From positions 1-38,236 of IMG/VR virus record IMGVR_UViG_3300037508_000364: DNA of 38,236 bases; one strand, given 5' to 3'. The notes under the pieces are model-generated. The model worked only from the letters and a program-made list of their open reading frames with translations. It did no database searches and had not been told where the DNA came from. Positions 8,584 to 17,186 of the stretch are shown here, piece after piece. Every line of letters starts with the position of its first letter. The stretch's first letter is position 1. Source of the DNA: a virus. The position numbers were made by a program, and so were the translations under genes.

Positions 8584-10709
8584 TACTGTACTCGATTAAG
8601 TCCCTTCTGACTTCTGTTTAACAATATAATTAAATCATTTCCGCTTATCCTTGTTTCCAAGGTGCCACCTACACCCATATCTCCCATCATTGATTTAAGT
8701 TTAGATAAAGGTGCTATTACCTCCGGATCTACTCGTGCGTTTCGGTTATCTCCCACAGTTGCCATGGTAGGGCCGTATGCTAAACCTCCTTCGGCTAATT
8801 TTGGAGCAGATAAACTATTTTTTACCAATGTACCTAAAGCTACTAAAGCAATACCTCCAGCAATAGCGATAGCAGGATTCAAAGATTTTAATGCAGTCTT
8901 AATACCTAAAGCGGCTATACCTACCTGTATAGCTAATTTACCAAAACTAATAACCGCTTCGGCTACTGGCAATAAAAAAGACTTTATATTAAATCCTGCA
9001 CCAGACAAAGCATTACCTAACTGTTCACCTAATGCTACAGATAAATCAGTTAATGTACCTTCAATAATATTTTTAAAACCTGTATTTAAATCCTCTATTC
9101 CTTTTTTTAATCTAGTTATATTATCGTCCGTAACTTGTATTGCTTTACCTGCAGCATCTTGAGCCTTTGCAAAAGCATCTGTTTCTTCTTTTGCTCTTTG
9201 CGTTTCAGCCGTTACGCTTCTTAATTGGTCAGGTAATTTACCTATAGTGGGTAATAAATTTGTTGTTGGCATTAATTCATTTACAGGCTGTGATTTTACT
9301 CCGCCACCTTTAACGCCTCCTCCTGTTCCTCCTCCTGTCGGTGCGCCACCACTTCCAAATACTAAATCACCTGTACTTGTTTCGCCTCCTCCATTACCTG
9401 TTTTCGGAATAGGGGTAGCCATAAATAGGCTTTTAAACTTACCTTTAAGGCTATCTACTGTTTCTCCTATTGTTTTAAACTCCGCTGCAACTACCTTTTG
9501 TTCTTCCTGGTACTTTGTCATGCCACTAACATCAAATAATTGGTAGCCCATTGCTTTTTGAAGCTTATCAATAGCCATCATAAAATCAGCTACTCCTTTG
9601 TTAGCACTGTTTTTTATGTTTATCCAAATGTTTGTAAACCTATCGCTAAAAGCTTTCCAGTTATCGTAAACATATAAGGCAATAGCACCCACCGCAGCAA
9701 TGGCTAATGTAACTCCAAGAATAACAGGATTAGCAAGTATTTTTGCGAAGGCACCGGATATTACCGTAGATAATTTTTTGACTGTAGTCATTATCAATCG
9801 AGTAGTACCTATTAATGCACCAAATGTAGTAATCAATTTACCTACTATAAATATTGCAGGGCCCAATGCTGCGACTAATAAACCAGCCTTTACAATAAAG
9901 CCTTGCGTCTCTGGATTAAGTGACTTAAAACCATCTACTAATCTTTGTAATCCTGCGCTCAATGCTGCGGCAACTGCTTCTAAATTTAGTGTTTCATTTA
10001 TTGCTTTACCTAACTCTGCTAATGAGGCACTAACATTATCTTTTAAATTATCAAATGTATTAGCTAATCCTCCGTTAGCCCTTTCTAAATTACCTAAAGC
10101 ACCTACAGACCTTTTTATAAATTCTTCGCTACTTATTCCGAGTTCTCTAATACCTTCGGCCGTTACTACACCAAACTCTTCTTTCATTACCCTGGCAAAC
10201 TCTGGAAGCCTTTCTTTTATCTGATTAAGATCTTCCTGTGTTACCTTACCAACTGCGCTTATCTGTGATAGTGCTAATACTACACCATCAAACTGTTCTG
10301 CACCACCACCTGCACGCGCTACAGCATTACCAAATTGTGTGATAGTTTCCCTTGCAGCATCGGCATTCATGCCTACACTTTGCAAAGAGGCAGAGGCCTT
10401 CACAACTTCGGGAAGGGCAAGGCCAGGATTCTCGGCAACCTTTCGGAGCTTTTCCATTTCTATACCTGCCTCCTCGCTACTACCCATAATAGCAATTAAA
10501 CCATTTTGTAGCTTTTCAATGTCGGCAAATGATTTTAATGAGGCAGCACCAAGTCCAATGATAGGTAAAGTTAATGACTGGGTTAATGTAGAACCGATGT
10601 TCTGCATATTACTACCAAACCTCGACATACTACGCTCAACCTTTCCAAGCTCTTTATCAAGATTGGAAACATCTACACCAAGTTTTAAATTAAGTTTACC
10701 TATTGCCAT
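8583..10709 (-). CDS. Tail tape measure protein
   Basis: A 708-aa protein. Residues ~1-60 are helical (LDKELGKVERSMSRFGSNMQ), followed by the conserved tape measure domain (residues ~75-205, with the segments LPEVVKASASLQSVGMNA, AVARAGGGAEQFDGVVLAL and TQEDLNQIKERLPEFARVM). Hydrophobic segments lie near 268-300, 325-347 and 590-630, and a Gly/Thr-rich linker lies near 440-475. The family sets tail length, and the hydrophobic parts are thought to act in the host membrane during DNA entry. At roughly 0.15 nm per residue this predicts a tail near 100 nm (inference). It follows the tail chaperone frame directly, with starts one base past its stop. Confidence 0.93.
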   Translation of the reverse strand: MAIGKLNLKLGVDVSNLDKELGKVERSMSRFGSNMQNIGSTLTQSLTLPIIGLGAASLKSFADIEKLQNGLIAIMGSSEEAGIEMEKLRKVAENPGLALPEVVKASASLQSVGMNADAARETITQFGNAVARAGGGAEQFDGVVLALSQISAVGKVTQEDLNQIKERLPEFARVMKEEFGVVTAEGIRELGISSEEFIKRSVGALGNLERANGGLANTFDNLKDNVSASLAELGKAINETLNLEAVAAALSAGLQRLVDGFKSLNPETQGFIVKAGLLVAALGPAIFIVGKLITTFGALIGTTRLIMTTVKKLSTVISGAFAKILANPVILGVTLAIAAVGAIALYVYDNWKAFSDRFTNIWINIKNSANKGVADFMMAIDKLQKAMGYQLFDVSGMTKYQEEQKVVAAEFKTIGETVDSLKGKFKSLFMATPIPKTGNGGGETSTGDLVFGSGGAPTGGGTGGGVKGGGVKSQPVNELMPTTNLLPTIGKLPDQLRSVTAETQRAKEETDAFAKAQDAAGKAIQVTDDNITRLKKGIEDLNTGFKNIIEGTLTDLSVALGEQLGNALSGAGFNIKSFLLPVAEAVISFGKLAIQVGIAALGIKTALKSLNPAIAIAGGIALVALGTLVKNSLSAPKLAEGGLAYGPTMATVGDNRNARVDPEVIAPLSKLKSMMGDMGVGGTLETRISGNDLIILLNRSQKGLNRVQ

Positions 10710-11356
10710 TTATAATTCTTTATCCCATTTGACAAATATTGACTTGTCAGTATTTGTCAAACTTCTGTTAGTTTCTTTTTTTGTAGGATTCTCCCAAGGA
10801 AATTCAATCAAATCTTTAGGCTTTAAACTTTTGCCTTTTGCCGTATGGACATTTAGTAAAAGCGTTGTTTGCCATCTAATTCGTTCCCATTCTGTTTGCT
10901 CCTGTTGTTCAAATTGATTGTTATAACCTTGCATAGATATAACAACTTCTTTGAAACTCATGTCGTAATATTGCGAAGGAGGAAATCTTAAAACTCCGAA
11001 ACAAAAGCGTTCGATGTGTTCAAGTGTGAGTTCTCCGCCTTCGCCACTACGTTTTTTTGGCTCTCATCTTCTGGAGGTGAAATCTCATTTGAAATCATTT
11101 CCATAATGCGAGTTATTCCTCCCATGTCTGTATCTACCAAGTCGCAGAATGATTGTAAAGTATAAGGGCATTTCTCCCCCTTCGCTTTGTAACCATGTTC
11201 AACACCGGTAAAGGCAAGTTCAAGGGCTAATAAGAGATCTTCTCCTAAAAGGGAAAGGTCACTTAATTTAAGTTTCCTCTCCCTTAGAAATGTACCTAAC
11301 ACATACATACCAAATTTAATCGGTATGGAAGTGTTGGCTATTGCAATTGTTTTCAT
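10710..11356 (-). CDS. Tail assembly chaperone, frameshifted G-T-type fusion
   Basis: A -1 shift at A AAA AAC (11051-11057) joins the first 102 codons to a frame that stays open from 11051 to 10710, giving a fusion of about 215 residues. The bridging part, not reachable from any ATG of its own, reads RSGEGGELTLEHIERFCF and then GVLRFPPSQYYD before the ATG at 10961. It is protein-like and continuous with the 83-aa downstream frame (YNNQFEQQEQTEWERIRWQT). This matches the lambda gpG/gpGT and HK97-type arrangement, in which the T part recruits tail tube subunits. The separate 83-aa reading from 10961 is therefore probably not an independent gene. The frameshift itself is inferred from sequence. 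Confidence 0.82.
10988..11356 (-). CDS. Tail assembly chaperone, short (zero-frame) product
   Basis: A 122-aa protein between tail tube and tape measure, the usual place for tail chaperones of the gpG class. The N-terminal ~90 residues are helical (KFGMYVLGTFLRERKL, LLALELAFTGVEHGY). Near codon 101 the mRNA contains A AAA AAC in the zero frame (11051-11057), a classical -1 slippery heptamer. Normal reading continues 20 codons and stops at 10988. A minority of ribosomes would shift into the downstream frame. The zero-frame protein is expected to coat the tape measure during tail assembly. Confidence 0.85.
   Translation of the reverse strand: MKTIAIANTSIPIKFGMYVLGTFLRERKLKLSDLSLLGEDLLLALELAFTGVEHGYKAKGEKCPYTLQSFCDLVDTDMGGITRIMEMISNEISPPEDESQKNVVAKAENSHLNTSNAFVSEF
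11051..11057 (-). promoter_or_regulatory. Programmed -1 ribosomal frameshift site (A AAA AAC)
   Basis: On the minus strand the codons read CAA AAA AAC, so the heptamer A AAA AAC sits exactly in the X XXY YYZ register needed for simultaneous -1 slippage of both tRNAs. The seven As lie at 11052-11058. It lies in the tail chaperone gene, where phages commonly use such a shift, and the -1 frame is open for 113 codons after it. I do not see a convincing downstream pseudoknot by eye. Confidence 0.8.
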
Positions 11357-11372
11357 GTGTTAGGATTTAAAA

Positions 11373-11801
11373 TTATGCTTTAACTGTCTTTGTAATAGCA
11401 CCAGTAACCTCGAAGGATGCTGAATAGCTTGTATTTTCTTCAACACCAGCGTTCAAGTCTAATGATGTACAAATAGCACTCATTGTAAAGACATTGTCAC
11501 CTTGTACGTCTGTGGTAAATTTGATAGTCAATGCTGTACCAGATATTAAATCGGTAAAGAGATCATCAAATAGGTAATTGGTAGAAGAATCGCCAGGCCC
11601 TGCATACAATGCCTCGGTGGACAATGTGCCGGATAGCTGACCTTTCTTTACCTCTCTCCATCCTCCAGCTGCGGAATCCTTTGTCAAGATTTCACGCATG
11701 GCTGCGGAGATGTTCATTTGGCAGGATGTTGCGTAACCTATCGCAGTTGAATCTTTGTATAGGCGCATCAACGTACCATTAATAATGCCAGTAGTTGCCA
11801 T
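11373..11801 (-). CDS. Major tail tube protein
   Basis: A 142-aa protein resembling TP901-1/HK97-type tail tube proteins. It starts MATTGIINGTLMRLYKDSTA, continues with GYATSCQMNISAAMREILTK and GWREVKKGQLSGTLSTEALY, and ends in a beta strand region (SYSASFEVTGAITKTVKA). These match the single tail-tube-fold domain in which strands alternate around a central loop. Copies stack as hexamers to form the tail tube. It sits immediately before the frameshifting tail chaperone and tape measure genes, the conserved siphovirus order. Confidence 0.88.
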   Translation of the reverse strand: MATTGIINGTLMRLYKDSTAIGYATSCQMNISAAMREILTKDSAAGGWREVKKGQLSGTLSTEALYAGPGDSSTNYLFDDLFTDLISGTALTIKFTTDVQGDNVFTMSAICTSLDLNAGVEENTSYSASFEVTGAITKTVKA

Positions 11802-11803
11802 GT

Positions 11804-12058
11804 TTATTTATTTTTTTTCGGTTTAATAATTTTTTCTTCATCTGCCTCGTCACTAAAATATGAGTTAGGCACTGGTATAGGAATATAGATTGGGTCTTGC
11901 TGAACTTGCTCTTTTTGTGGCATTTCTTCAACAACAAAAGATTCGTCAAGTAATTCTGCAATACCATCTTTTATCATTTGTTCTCCATATTCAGAAAGAA
12001 ATACACCTACTTTACCAGGTGCCTTTCCATTCCATTCTTTCAATAATCTTAATTTCAT
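11804..12058 (-). CDS. Small conserved head-tail region protein
   Basis: An 84-aa protein starting at the ATG at 12058, which overlaps the upstream stop as ATGA. The longer frame back to 12094 would overlap the previous gene by 40 bases. The N-terminal half (MKLRLLKEWNGKAPGKVGVF, then YGEQMIKDGIAELLD) looks like a small folded domain, and the C-terminal half is Glu/Pro/Lys-rich and probably disordered (KKIIKPKKNK-like tail). I do not know the family. Placement between tail terminator and tail tube suggests a minor tail or scaffold role. Confidence 0.65.
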   Translation of the reverse strand: MKLRLLKEWNGKAPGKVGVFLSEYGEQMIKDGIAELLDESFVVEEMPQKEQVQQDPIYIPIPVPNSYFSDEADEEKIIKPKKNK

Positions 12059-12444
12059 CGTTTCATTTTTGCCATAAAATCCATGCTCATCCAATATACA
12101 TTTAAATCAGCATTATAAACTTGACTATCACTGCTCATGTATTTTATTGTTTGTACCGAAATACTATTTACTGTGCCTACAAATCTATCTAACCTATTGC
12201 GCACATTGTTTGCAAGTGTTTGAGTAGTTTCGTAATTGTTCGTATATACATCAATTTGTAATGTTATTTCCTCCAGATTACTTTGCCCATCTTTAAAATC
12301 AACAGGCAAGCTATTTATAATAGTATATACCATAAAGGGATATTGCACATTTTGTGGAGCAATGTCCGGAAAGATATTCAATCCACAAATACCAGTAATT
12401 GCCGCATCAGTCGTTAATCTTCCGTATATTACTTTTCCTATCAT
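12055..12444 (-). CDS. Tail completion/terminator protein (DUF3168-like)
   Basis: A 129-aa protein with the layout of DUF3168: an N-terminal helix (IGKVIYGRLTTDAAIT), a PFMVYTIINS strand with the Pro-Phe-Met-Val-Tyr signature, then an EITLQIDVYTNNYETTQTLA segment and a terminal strand pair (LNVYWMSMDFMAKMK). The family includes tail terminator proteins that cap the tail tube and join it to the head. Both ends overlap neighbours as ATGA. The identification rests on motif pattern and synteny. Confidence 0.8.
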   Translation of the reverse strand: MIGKVIYGRLTTDAAITGICGLNIFPDIAPQNVQYPFMVYTIINSLPVDFKDGQSNLEEITLQIDVYTNNYETTQTLANNVRNRLDRFVGTVNSISVQTIKYMSSDSQVYNADLNVYWMSMDFMAKMKR

Positions 12445-13058
12445 AATACTTGCCAGAATTTTTTAGGTCTTTCCTGCATAATAAAAATACATTCATCACG
12501 CATGGTTTTAATTACTTTCTCCCTACTTAAATTCCTTGCTTTTACCACTATCTTATTATACCATGCCCTTGTACTTCCATAGACCATGTGAGCGTAAAAG
12601 CCATTTGTTCCTTCACTGCTATTTACACCTCTATTCATTGTATTTCTTTTATACAATGGCCCTATTGCTCCAACTGCTCTTTTGTAGGATACAAGGTTTT
12701 TAGATAAGTCAATAATAGATTTTCTTAAATTACCTGGTTGCACTATCATAGATGCACGATTGTTTTCTCCCCAACCTTGCATCTTTTTATTTTTGAAAGG
12801 ATTAGTTGAAATACGGTGTGCTTTACTACTTACTGGTACTAATGATTTATATACTTCTAATGCAATGGGAGTAGCAGAATCAATTACTCTACTTCTTTCA
12901 GTTACTGTACATTGTTCCATTAAGTCTGCAAATTCAATGACAGAATCTGCTAAACCTACTACACGCAAGCTCATACCTTGAAAACTTCTTCTACCTGCGT
13001 AATTAGATTTTTGAAGGTTTTTAAGGTGATTTATTTGTTTCGCTGATAAATATCCCAT
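12441..13058 (-). CDS. HK97 gp10-like minor tail component (putative)
   Basis: I take the ATG at 13058 (205 aa), which shares one base with the preceding stop (TAATG). A frame extension of nine residues to 13085 lies inside the upstream gene. The protein is basic and contains RGVNSSEGTNGFYAHMVYGS, and ends near KVIKTMRDECIFIMQ. The position between head closure and tail terminator proteins and the basic composition fit the HK97 gp10-like family, though it is longer than many members. The middle part (PFKNKKMQGWGENNRASMIV) is unusual for that family. Confidence 0.7.
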   Translation of the reverse strand: MGYLSAKQINHLKNLQKSNYAGRRSFQGMSLRVVGLADSVIEFADLMEQCTVTERSRVIDSATPIALEVYKSLVPVSSKAHRISTNPFKNKKMQGWGENNRASMIVQPGNLRKSIIDLSKNLVSYKRAVGAIGPLYKRNTMNRGVNSSEGTNGFYAHMVYGSTRAWYNKIVVKARNLSREKVIKTMRDECIFIMQERPKKFWQVL

Positions 13059-13402
13059 TACACATAGTTTTGAGCAAATGAACAAAATAGGTGTAAATAC
13101 AAATTATCTTCGCTTATCTGGACATTCTCTATTTGATAATATTTATCCATCCAGATTATTCTTTGTTGCTCGTTTATATCTGTCCTATAACGACAGGTAA
13201 CCCTCACTTGGCTTAATGCTGTTATCTTGCCTCCTTCTACCTCCTCCTTATTAACTCCTTTATAATCCACCACTGCCCATACCTCCGCTAAATTACTCCA
13301 TGTCTCTGTGCCAAATCCACTTGTAGTTACAGAACGACTAACGTTCTGCACTATTATTCTTTCTCTTAATTTACCAATTTCTTCTTTCTTGTTGTATCTC
13401 AT
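13058..13402 (-). CDS. Head-tail adaptor (head closure protein)
   Basis: A 114-aa protein matching the Phage_H_T_join/head closure pattern: LRERIIVQNVSRSVTTSGFG, then WSNLAEVWAVVDYKG, VRVTCRYRTDINEQQRIIW and a YYQIENVQISEDN strand. Members form a ring under the connector that seals DNA in the head and joins the tail. It overlaps both neighbours by one base (TAATG). Confidence 0.88.
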   Translation of the reverse strand: MRYNKKEEIGKLRERIIVQNVSRSVTTSGFGTETWSNLAEVWAVVDYKGVNKEEVEGGKITALSQVRVTCRYRTDINEQQRIIWMDKYYQIENVQISEDNLYLHLFCSFAQNYV

Positions 13403-13962
13403 TAGAATAGTTGTACACGATATTGATCAAGTAAATACTCTGATGCCGTAGGTAATTTCTTAATATAGTCCTCTCTATTATCATAGCCATCTGCCACCAT
13501 CATTAAAACTGCTTGTCTTATCTGCATTGGCACACCGGATGGCTCTGTGCTATATCCAGCTGTGTAAGTAATTGTAACATCATTTATATTTCCGTAAAGT
13601 GTAGGCCATGTCTTTCCATAGGCAAGAGATAGCCTTGCTGGTTTATCAAATGTATCTACTACATAATTTGCAGCATCATAAGTTTGCGTAGTATTTTGAC
13701 TGTCGGCATATTGAAAAGAAGATACTGCAATAACTGGAGATACAGATAAGTAAATAGTAGGATTGTTAAGCCTATCTAACTTCTCTGTAATAGTTTGCGT
13801 GATTAATGCCTGGTTAAGGTAACGCTCTGCAACTTCACGAGCTGACTGCAACAAAGTAGTAATTAAAGTATCATCGGCAGATGTATCTACTTTAAGATAA
13901 TTCTTAACTTCGCTTAATGTCCAAACTTCTTTAGCAGGTGCCGTTGTTACTTTCCAAGCCAT
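13402..13962 (-). CDS. Head-tail connector (gp6-like)
   Basis: A 186-aa protein of the HK97 gp6-like connector family. It contains TLSEVKNYLKVDTSADDTLI and LLQSAREVAERYLNQAL at the N-terminus, the typical four-helix start, followed by beta elements ending in DVTITYTAGY and a final helix (MQIRQAVLMMVADGYDNRED). It should form the ring below the portal. It follows the capsid gene after a 58-base gap that contains a strong hairpin. Confidence 0.9.
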   Translation of the reverse strand: MAWKVTTAPAKEVWTLSEVKNYLKVDTSADDTLITTLLQSAREVAERYLNQALITQTITEKLDRLNNPTIYLSVSPVIAVSSFQYADSQNTTQTYDAANYVVDTFDKPARLSLAYGKTWPTLYGNINDVTITYTAGYSTEPSGVPMQIRQAVLMMVADGYDNREDYIKKLPTASEYLLDQYRVQLF

Positions 13963-13977
13963 TTGTATATTTTTAAT

Positions 13978-14005
13978 AAGGGATAGAGATTCCTCCCTAT
14001 CCCTT
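13978..14005 (-). other. Intercistronic hairpin after the major capsid gene
   Basis: AAGGGATAG (13978-13986) pairs perfectly with CTATCCCTT (13997-14005), with a 10-nt loop. On the minus strand it follows the capsid stop and is followed by ATTAAAAATA, not a T-run, so it is a poor intrinsic terminator. A further GGGATAG copy on the minus strand lies just upstream of the hairpin (14008-14014). It may mark an mRNA processing or stability element that raises capsid output over the connector. A hairpin in a similar setting precedes the amidase gene (37835-37862). Confidence 0.6.
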
Positions 14006-14020
14006 CACTATCCCTATTGA

Positions 14021-15247
14021 TTAAAGATTTTTCAAGTGTTTGATTGCAGCAGTCTGAATCAACTTGCCATCAAATCTTGTATACATCAAGAATCCTAATT
14101 CCATCTCATCCATAAACCTTTCACGCAATGGCACAAGGACATTGTTAGCTACTTGGCGAATGATGTACTTAGACCAATCTCCAAAGAAAATAATCTTTGC
14201 ATCGGCAGCCTGTGCAGATGGAAGATCATTATTAATGAAGAAATTATAACCTAATAATCTATCTGGAGTTCCCTCTCTAAGAGATGGTTGAAACAAAGTA
14301 GTATTATTAGTATCTAAGTTTAACTTTCTAACCGCACTTAAAATCTGGTCATGCATCATGAATGCAGCAGATGGTGAATTTCTATAAGCAATGTCAACAG
14401 AGTGAACAAGGTCAACTAAGTTAGCAGCTGTAAATGCACCAGTAGAAGCAGATTCAACACCGGAAGGTGCTACATCTCTAAATCCAGTAGGTTTACCAGA
14501 ACCATCACCAGTTGTAAATGCAGTGTTCAAGCCACGACCTAAACGCTCACCTAACATAATTGGTAATTCTGTGTTTAATAAACCAAACTCGTCATTTGCC
14601 CATTCTACAGATACTTTTACAAGTGTATTTAAAACGTGTGCAGAGAAAGTTTCTCTTGTAAAGGTCATATCCTGTACAGTCACTGCTCCGCCTTCAGTAT
14701 GCCATGTTCCTGCCGTTGCAGTATCATTTACTTTTGGCCAGTACAAAGTACCTGCCTGTGGAGTAGTGATAATACGGCTAACATTAAGCATTGGGCCATA
14801 ATATGCCATTGTCTTTTCCAACTCGTTAGAGAATTGGTAAGGAATAACGTAACCACCAGCAAGACCAGACTCCGCAGTCGTAATCGTTGCAGTTCCACGC
14901 ATCTCTCTAAGCATTGATTGCTCGTTACTTGTTAAGTCACGCTTTGCAAGAGCTTTCATAAATGCTGTATGATACTCTGGTGATTTTACAATCTCCCTTG
15001 CATCTCTTGGTAAAGCATTTATGCTCTGCTCAACAGGATTAACACCTCTTTCTTCAGCATTAATCTCACTCCATCTTTCAAGACGTGAAATTTGGTCTGT
15101 ATAATTTTTAAAGTTTGCATCTGCGGCATCCCATTGTGCCAATTCCTCGGCATTCATTAGACGACCTTCGCCAGCTGCTCTCTTCTGCAAGTCTTCCATT
15201 ATAGCATAATCGGAAGCCCGCTTTTCTCTCAATAATTTAGAGTTCAT
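14021..15247 (-). CDS. Major capsid protein, HK97 fold
   Basis: A 408-aa protein. Residues ~1-110 are a helical delta-domain (LREKRASDYAIMEDLQKRAA, LERWSEINAEERG) of the kind removed by the prohead protease. The rest carries family features: GGYVIPYQFSNELEKTM, SRIITTPQAGTLYWPKV, FTTGDGSGKPTGF, AAFMMHDQILSAVRKL, then GYNFFINNDLPS and FGDWSKYIIRQ. It overlaps the protease stop by one base. The cleavage site cannot be fixed by eye, but a mature protein of roughly 300 residues is expected. Confidence 0.95.
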   Translation of the reverse strand: MNSKLLREKRASDYAIMEDLQKRAAGEGRLMNAEELAQWDAADANFKNYTDQISRLERWSEINAEERGVNPVEQSINALPRDAREIVKSPEYHTAFMKALAKRDLTSNEQSMLREMRGTATITTAESGLAGGYVIPYQFSNELEKTMAYYGPMLNVSRIITTPQAGTLYWPKVNDTATAGTWHTEGGAVTVQDMTFTRETFSAHVLNTLVKVSVEWANDEFGLLNTELPIMLGERLGRGLNTAFTTGDGSGKPTGFRDVAPSGVESASTGAFTAANLVDLVHSVDIAYRNSPSAAFMMHDQILSAVRKLNLDTNNTTLFQPSLREGTPDRLLGYNFFINNDLPSAQAADAKIIFFGDWSKYIIRQVANNVLVPLRERFMDEMELGFLMYTRFDGKLIQTAAIKHLKNL

Positions 15248-15846
15248 TATTTTGTTTTTAAATTTAATAAATGCAGGGCATTCCTGCGTAGCTCGTTCTG
15301 TATATTAATTTCTGACCTAACAGATATATCAATTATTGTTTGCAAATCTTCATCTATTTGCTTTGTAGCCTCATAACTTCTTTTCGCTACCATTGTATCT
15401 GGATTAGCAGGATAAGTTACCGGAGAAACATCATACACTTTTTTAATTGAGCGTATAACTCTTTTAGGTTTCATACCTTTTCTTTCCTGCCAGTCTTCAG
15501 CCTCTACGGTAAAGGCAAAGCTACTTTGGTACACATCACCACGCTTTACCATCTCCAATAAATCATTACCTAATGTAGTGTTTGGTGCTTCAAATTCATA
15601 TTCCATTGAATTACCGGTAACATTTAGCTTTAAAGTACCAGATGATGTTCTTGCAAGTACCATATTTTGATCATGGTTAAACAATGCTACAACATCATTC
15701 ATATCTGCCTGACTTAATGATTCAGGAGACATCTCTTCATCATACCATCCCATATCATAGGCAGAGTTAAAAACTGTGGCAGTACCAAAGATAGTACGGC
15801 TTTCAGGTTTAGCCCTTAGTTCAAAATTTATGCTTCTCTTTTCCAT
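15247..15846 (-). CDS. Prohead protease, HK97 family (S78)
   Basis: A 199-aa protein with the expected order: FELRAKPESRTIFGTATVF, then DDVVALFNHDQ-like region with the catalytic His at residue 58, then GDVYQSSFAF with the catalytic Ser at 108 or 109, and a following acidic segment (TVEAEDWQ). It cuts the delta domain off the capsid protein during maturation. It lies between portal and capsid genes, as in HK97. Confidence 0.93.
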   Translation of the reverse strand: MEKRSINFELRAKPESRTIFGTATVFNSAYDMGWYDEEMSPESLSQADMNDVVALFNHDQNMVLARTSSGTLKLNVTGNSMEYEFEAPNTTLGNDLLEMVKRGDVYQSSFAFTVEAEDWQERKGMKPKRVIRSIKKVYDVSPVTYPANPDTMVAKRSYEATKQIDEDLQTIIDISVRSEINIQNELRRNALHLLNLKTK

Positions 15847-15851
15847 ATATT

Positions 15852-17135
15852 TTAATCGTTAGTATCGTTACTATCGTCGTTTATGTCAATCCCTTCTTCT
15901 TCTTTTTCATGTGCCATTCCTTCTTTCGATGGCTCTATCTTAATATTAGATGCTAAAGGCAATTCATAAGAATCTCCACCATCATAAGGATTCATATTCT
16001 CCTTAATCCTAATTTCGTTTGGAGACATTGCCAATACATTACGCATGGTTGTATAATAAGAAGATCTTGCAGCTATATCACCACGAAGTAAACCATCAAG
16101 ATTAAAACGAGTAGTATATTTATCCTTCTCTGCCTCAAAAAATATCTTCTTATTAAATTCTGCCTCTATTGTTTCGCACAATGGCATAATAGTATAATTG
16201 ACAAACATTTGGCTTAACTGTTCCATATTGCCAAAAGTTGCTTTATCCATATCTTCTAAAAGAACACCAGGAACACCGGTAATCCTTGCAATATCTGAAA
16301 TAGTAGCTTTCTTTGTTTCGTTAAAAGCAGCATCGGAAGGATTTAAACCTACTTTTTGGAAATCCATTCCTTCTTCTAAGATAGCAGTGCCTCCAGCGTT
16401 TTGACTTCCACCAAAAGCACGATTAAAGCTACTTTTTAGTCTATCATACGCCTCATTAGTTAGTCTTCCTGGATGCTTTAAAACACCGTTTAAGTGCGCA
16501 CCATTTTTATAAAAGTTAGCACCGTAATTTCTGTTGGCTAATGCTAACCCAAAATTGTCACGGTGAACGTCTGGCACTAACAAAGCCTTAACACCATCCC
16601 ATGCAAGATTGGGAATGTAGATAATATTTTCCCCTCTGTATGTTTTATTATTTTCTTTGTTTTTAAATACAAGTTCATTCCTACTATTATATCCTATCTC
16701 CATTTTGGTAGGATTTAAAATAGTAAGGCTATTTATTCTTGTAGTTATGCTATTCCTGTTTATAGCTGCGTAAAATGCACCATGCGCCAAATAGTGTAAC
16801 ACCATTGTTTTGTAAAACGTGTGCGAAGTGTATAAATCTGAAGGCTCTCTTGATACTACTTTGTAGTTAGGATGATCCTTTGCTATTCTTATCCCTCCAT
16901 TATCTTGTTTCTCAATAATATCAAAAGGAATAGAAGCAATAACACCACCAAGTATTTGAGTAGCTCTGTAAAAAGCAGGAAGCCCTATAATTGCGTATTC
17001 ATCCACCGCTACACCAGCAGCACTACCACGCTGAAATAATGCACCTAACGTGTCACCGTTAATAGGTGTTGAAGGATTTTCTATGCTACTTTTTCGCGTA
17101 GAAAAAAAAGACCGCATGGAGTTAAGTATAGCCAT
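15852..17135 (-). CDS. Portal protein, HK97 type
   Basis: A 427-aa protein of the Phage_portal family. It contains ALFQRGSAAGVAVDEYAIIG, RATQILGGVIASIPFDII, the conserved LHYLAHGAFYAAINRN region, FYKNGAHLNGVLKHPG, and MDKATFGNMEQLSQMFVNYT near residues 275-295. The C-terminus is acidic and Asp-rich. It forms the dodecameric ring through which DNA is packaged and ejected. A 51-base gap separates it from the small gene upstream. Confidence 0.94.
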   Translation of the reverse strand: MAILNSMRSFFSTRKSSIENPSTPINGDTLGALFQRGSAAGVAVDEYAIIGLPAFYRATQILGGVIASIPFDIIEKQDNGGIRIAKDHPNYKVVSREPSDLYTSHTFYKTMVLHYLAHGAFYAAINRNSITTRINSLTILNPTKMEIGYNSRNELVFKNKENNKTYRGENIIYIPNLAWDGVKALLVPDVHRDNFGLALANRNYGANFYKNGAHLNGVLKHPGRLTNEAYDRLKSSFNRAFGGSQNAGGTAILEEGMDFQKVGLNPSDAAFNETKKATISDIARITGVPGVLLEDMDKATFGNMEQLSQMFVNYTIMPLCETIEAEFNKKIFFEAEKDKYTTRFNLDGLLRGDIAARSSYYTTMRNVLAMSPNEIRIKENMNPYDGGDSYELPLASNIKIEPSKEGMAHEKEEEGIDINDDSNDTND

Positions 17136-17186
17136 GCGGTAAAAATAAACAAAATCAGTATGAAATCAACAACTTACAGTAACACG

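Noticed and set aside
8662-10917. Long plus-strand frames opposite the tape measure gene
   Set aside because: They are antisense shadows of a gene with clear family motifs; their products are low-complexity and lack coupling.
10710-10961. 83-aa frame as an independent gene
   Set aside because: The frame is open upstream to the slippery site, with protein-like sequence before the ATG, so it is better read as the second half of the frameshifted tail chaperone.
12058-12094. Longer start for the gene at 11804
   Set aside because: The ATG at 12058 overlaps the previous stop as ATGA, the usual junction here; the longer form would overlap by 40 bases.
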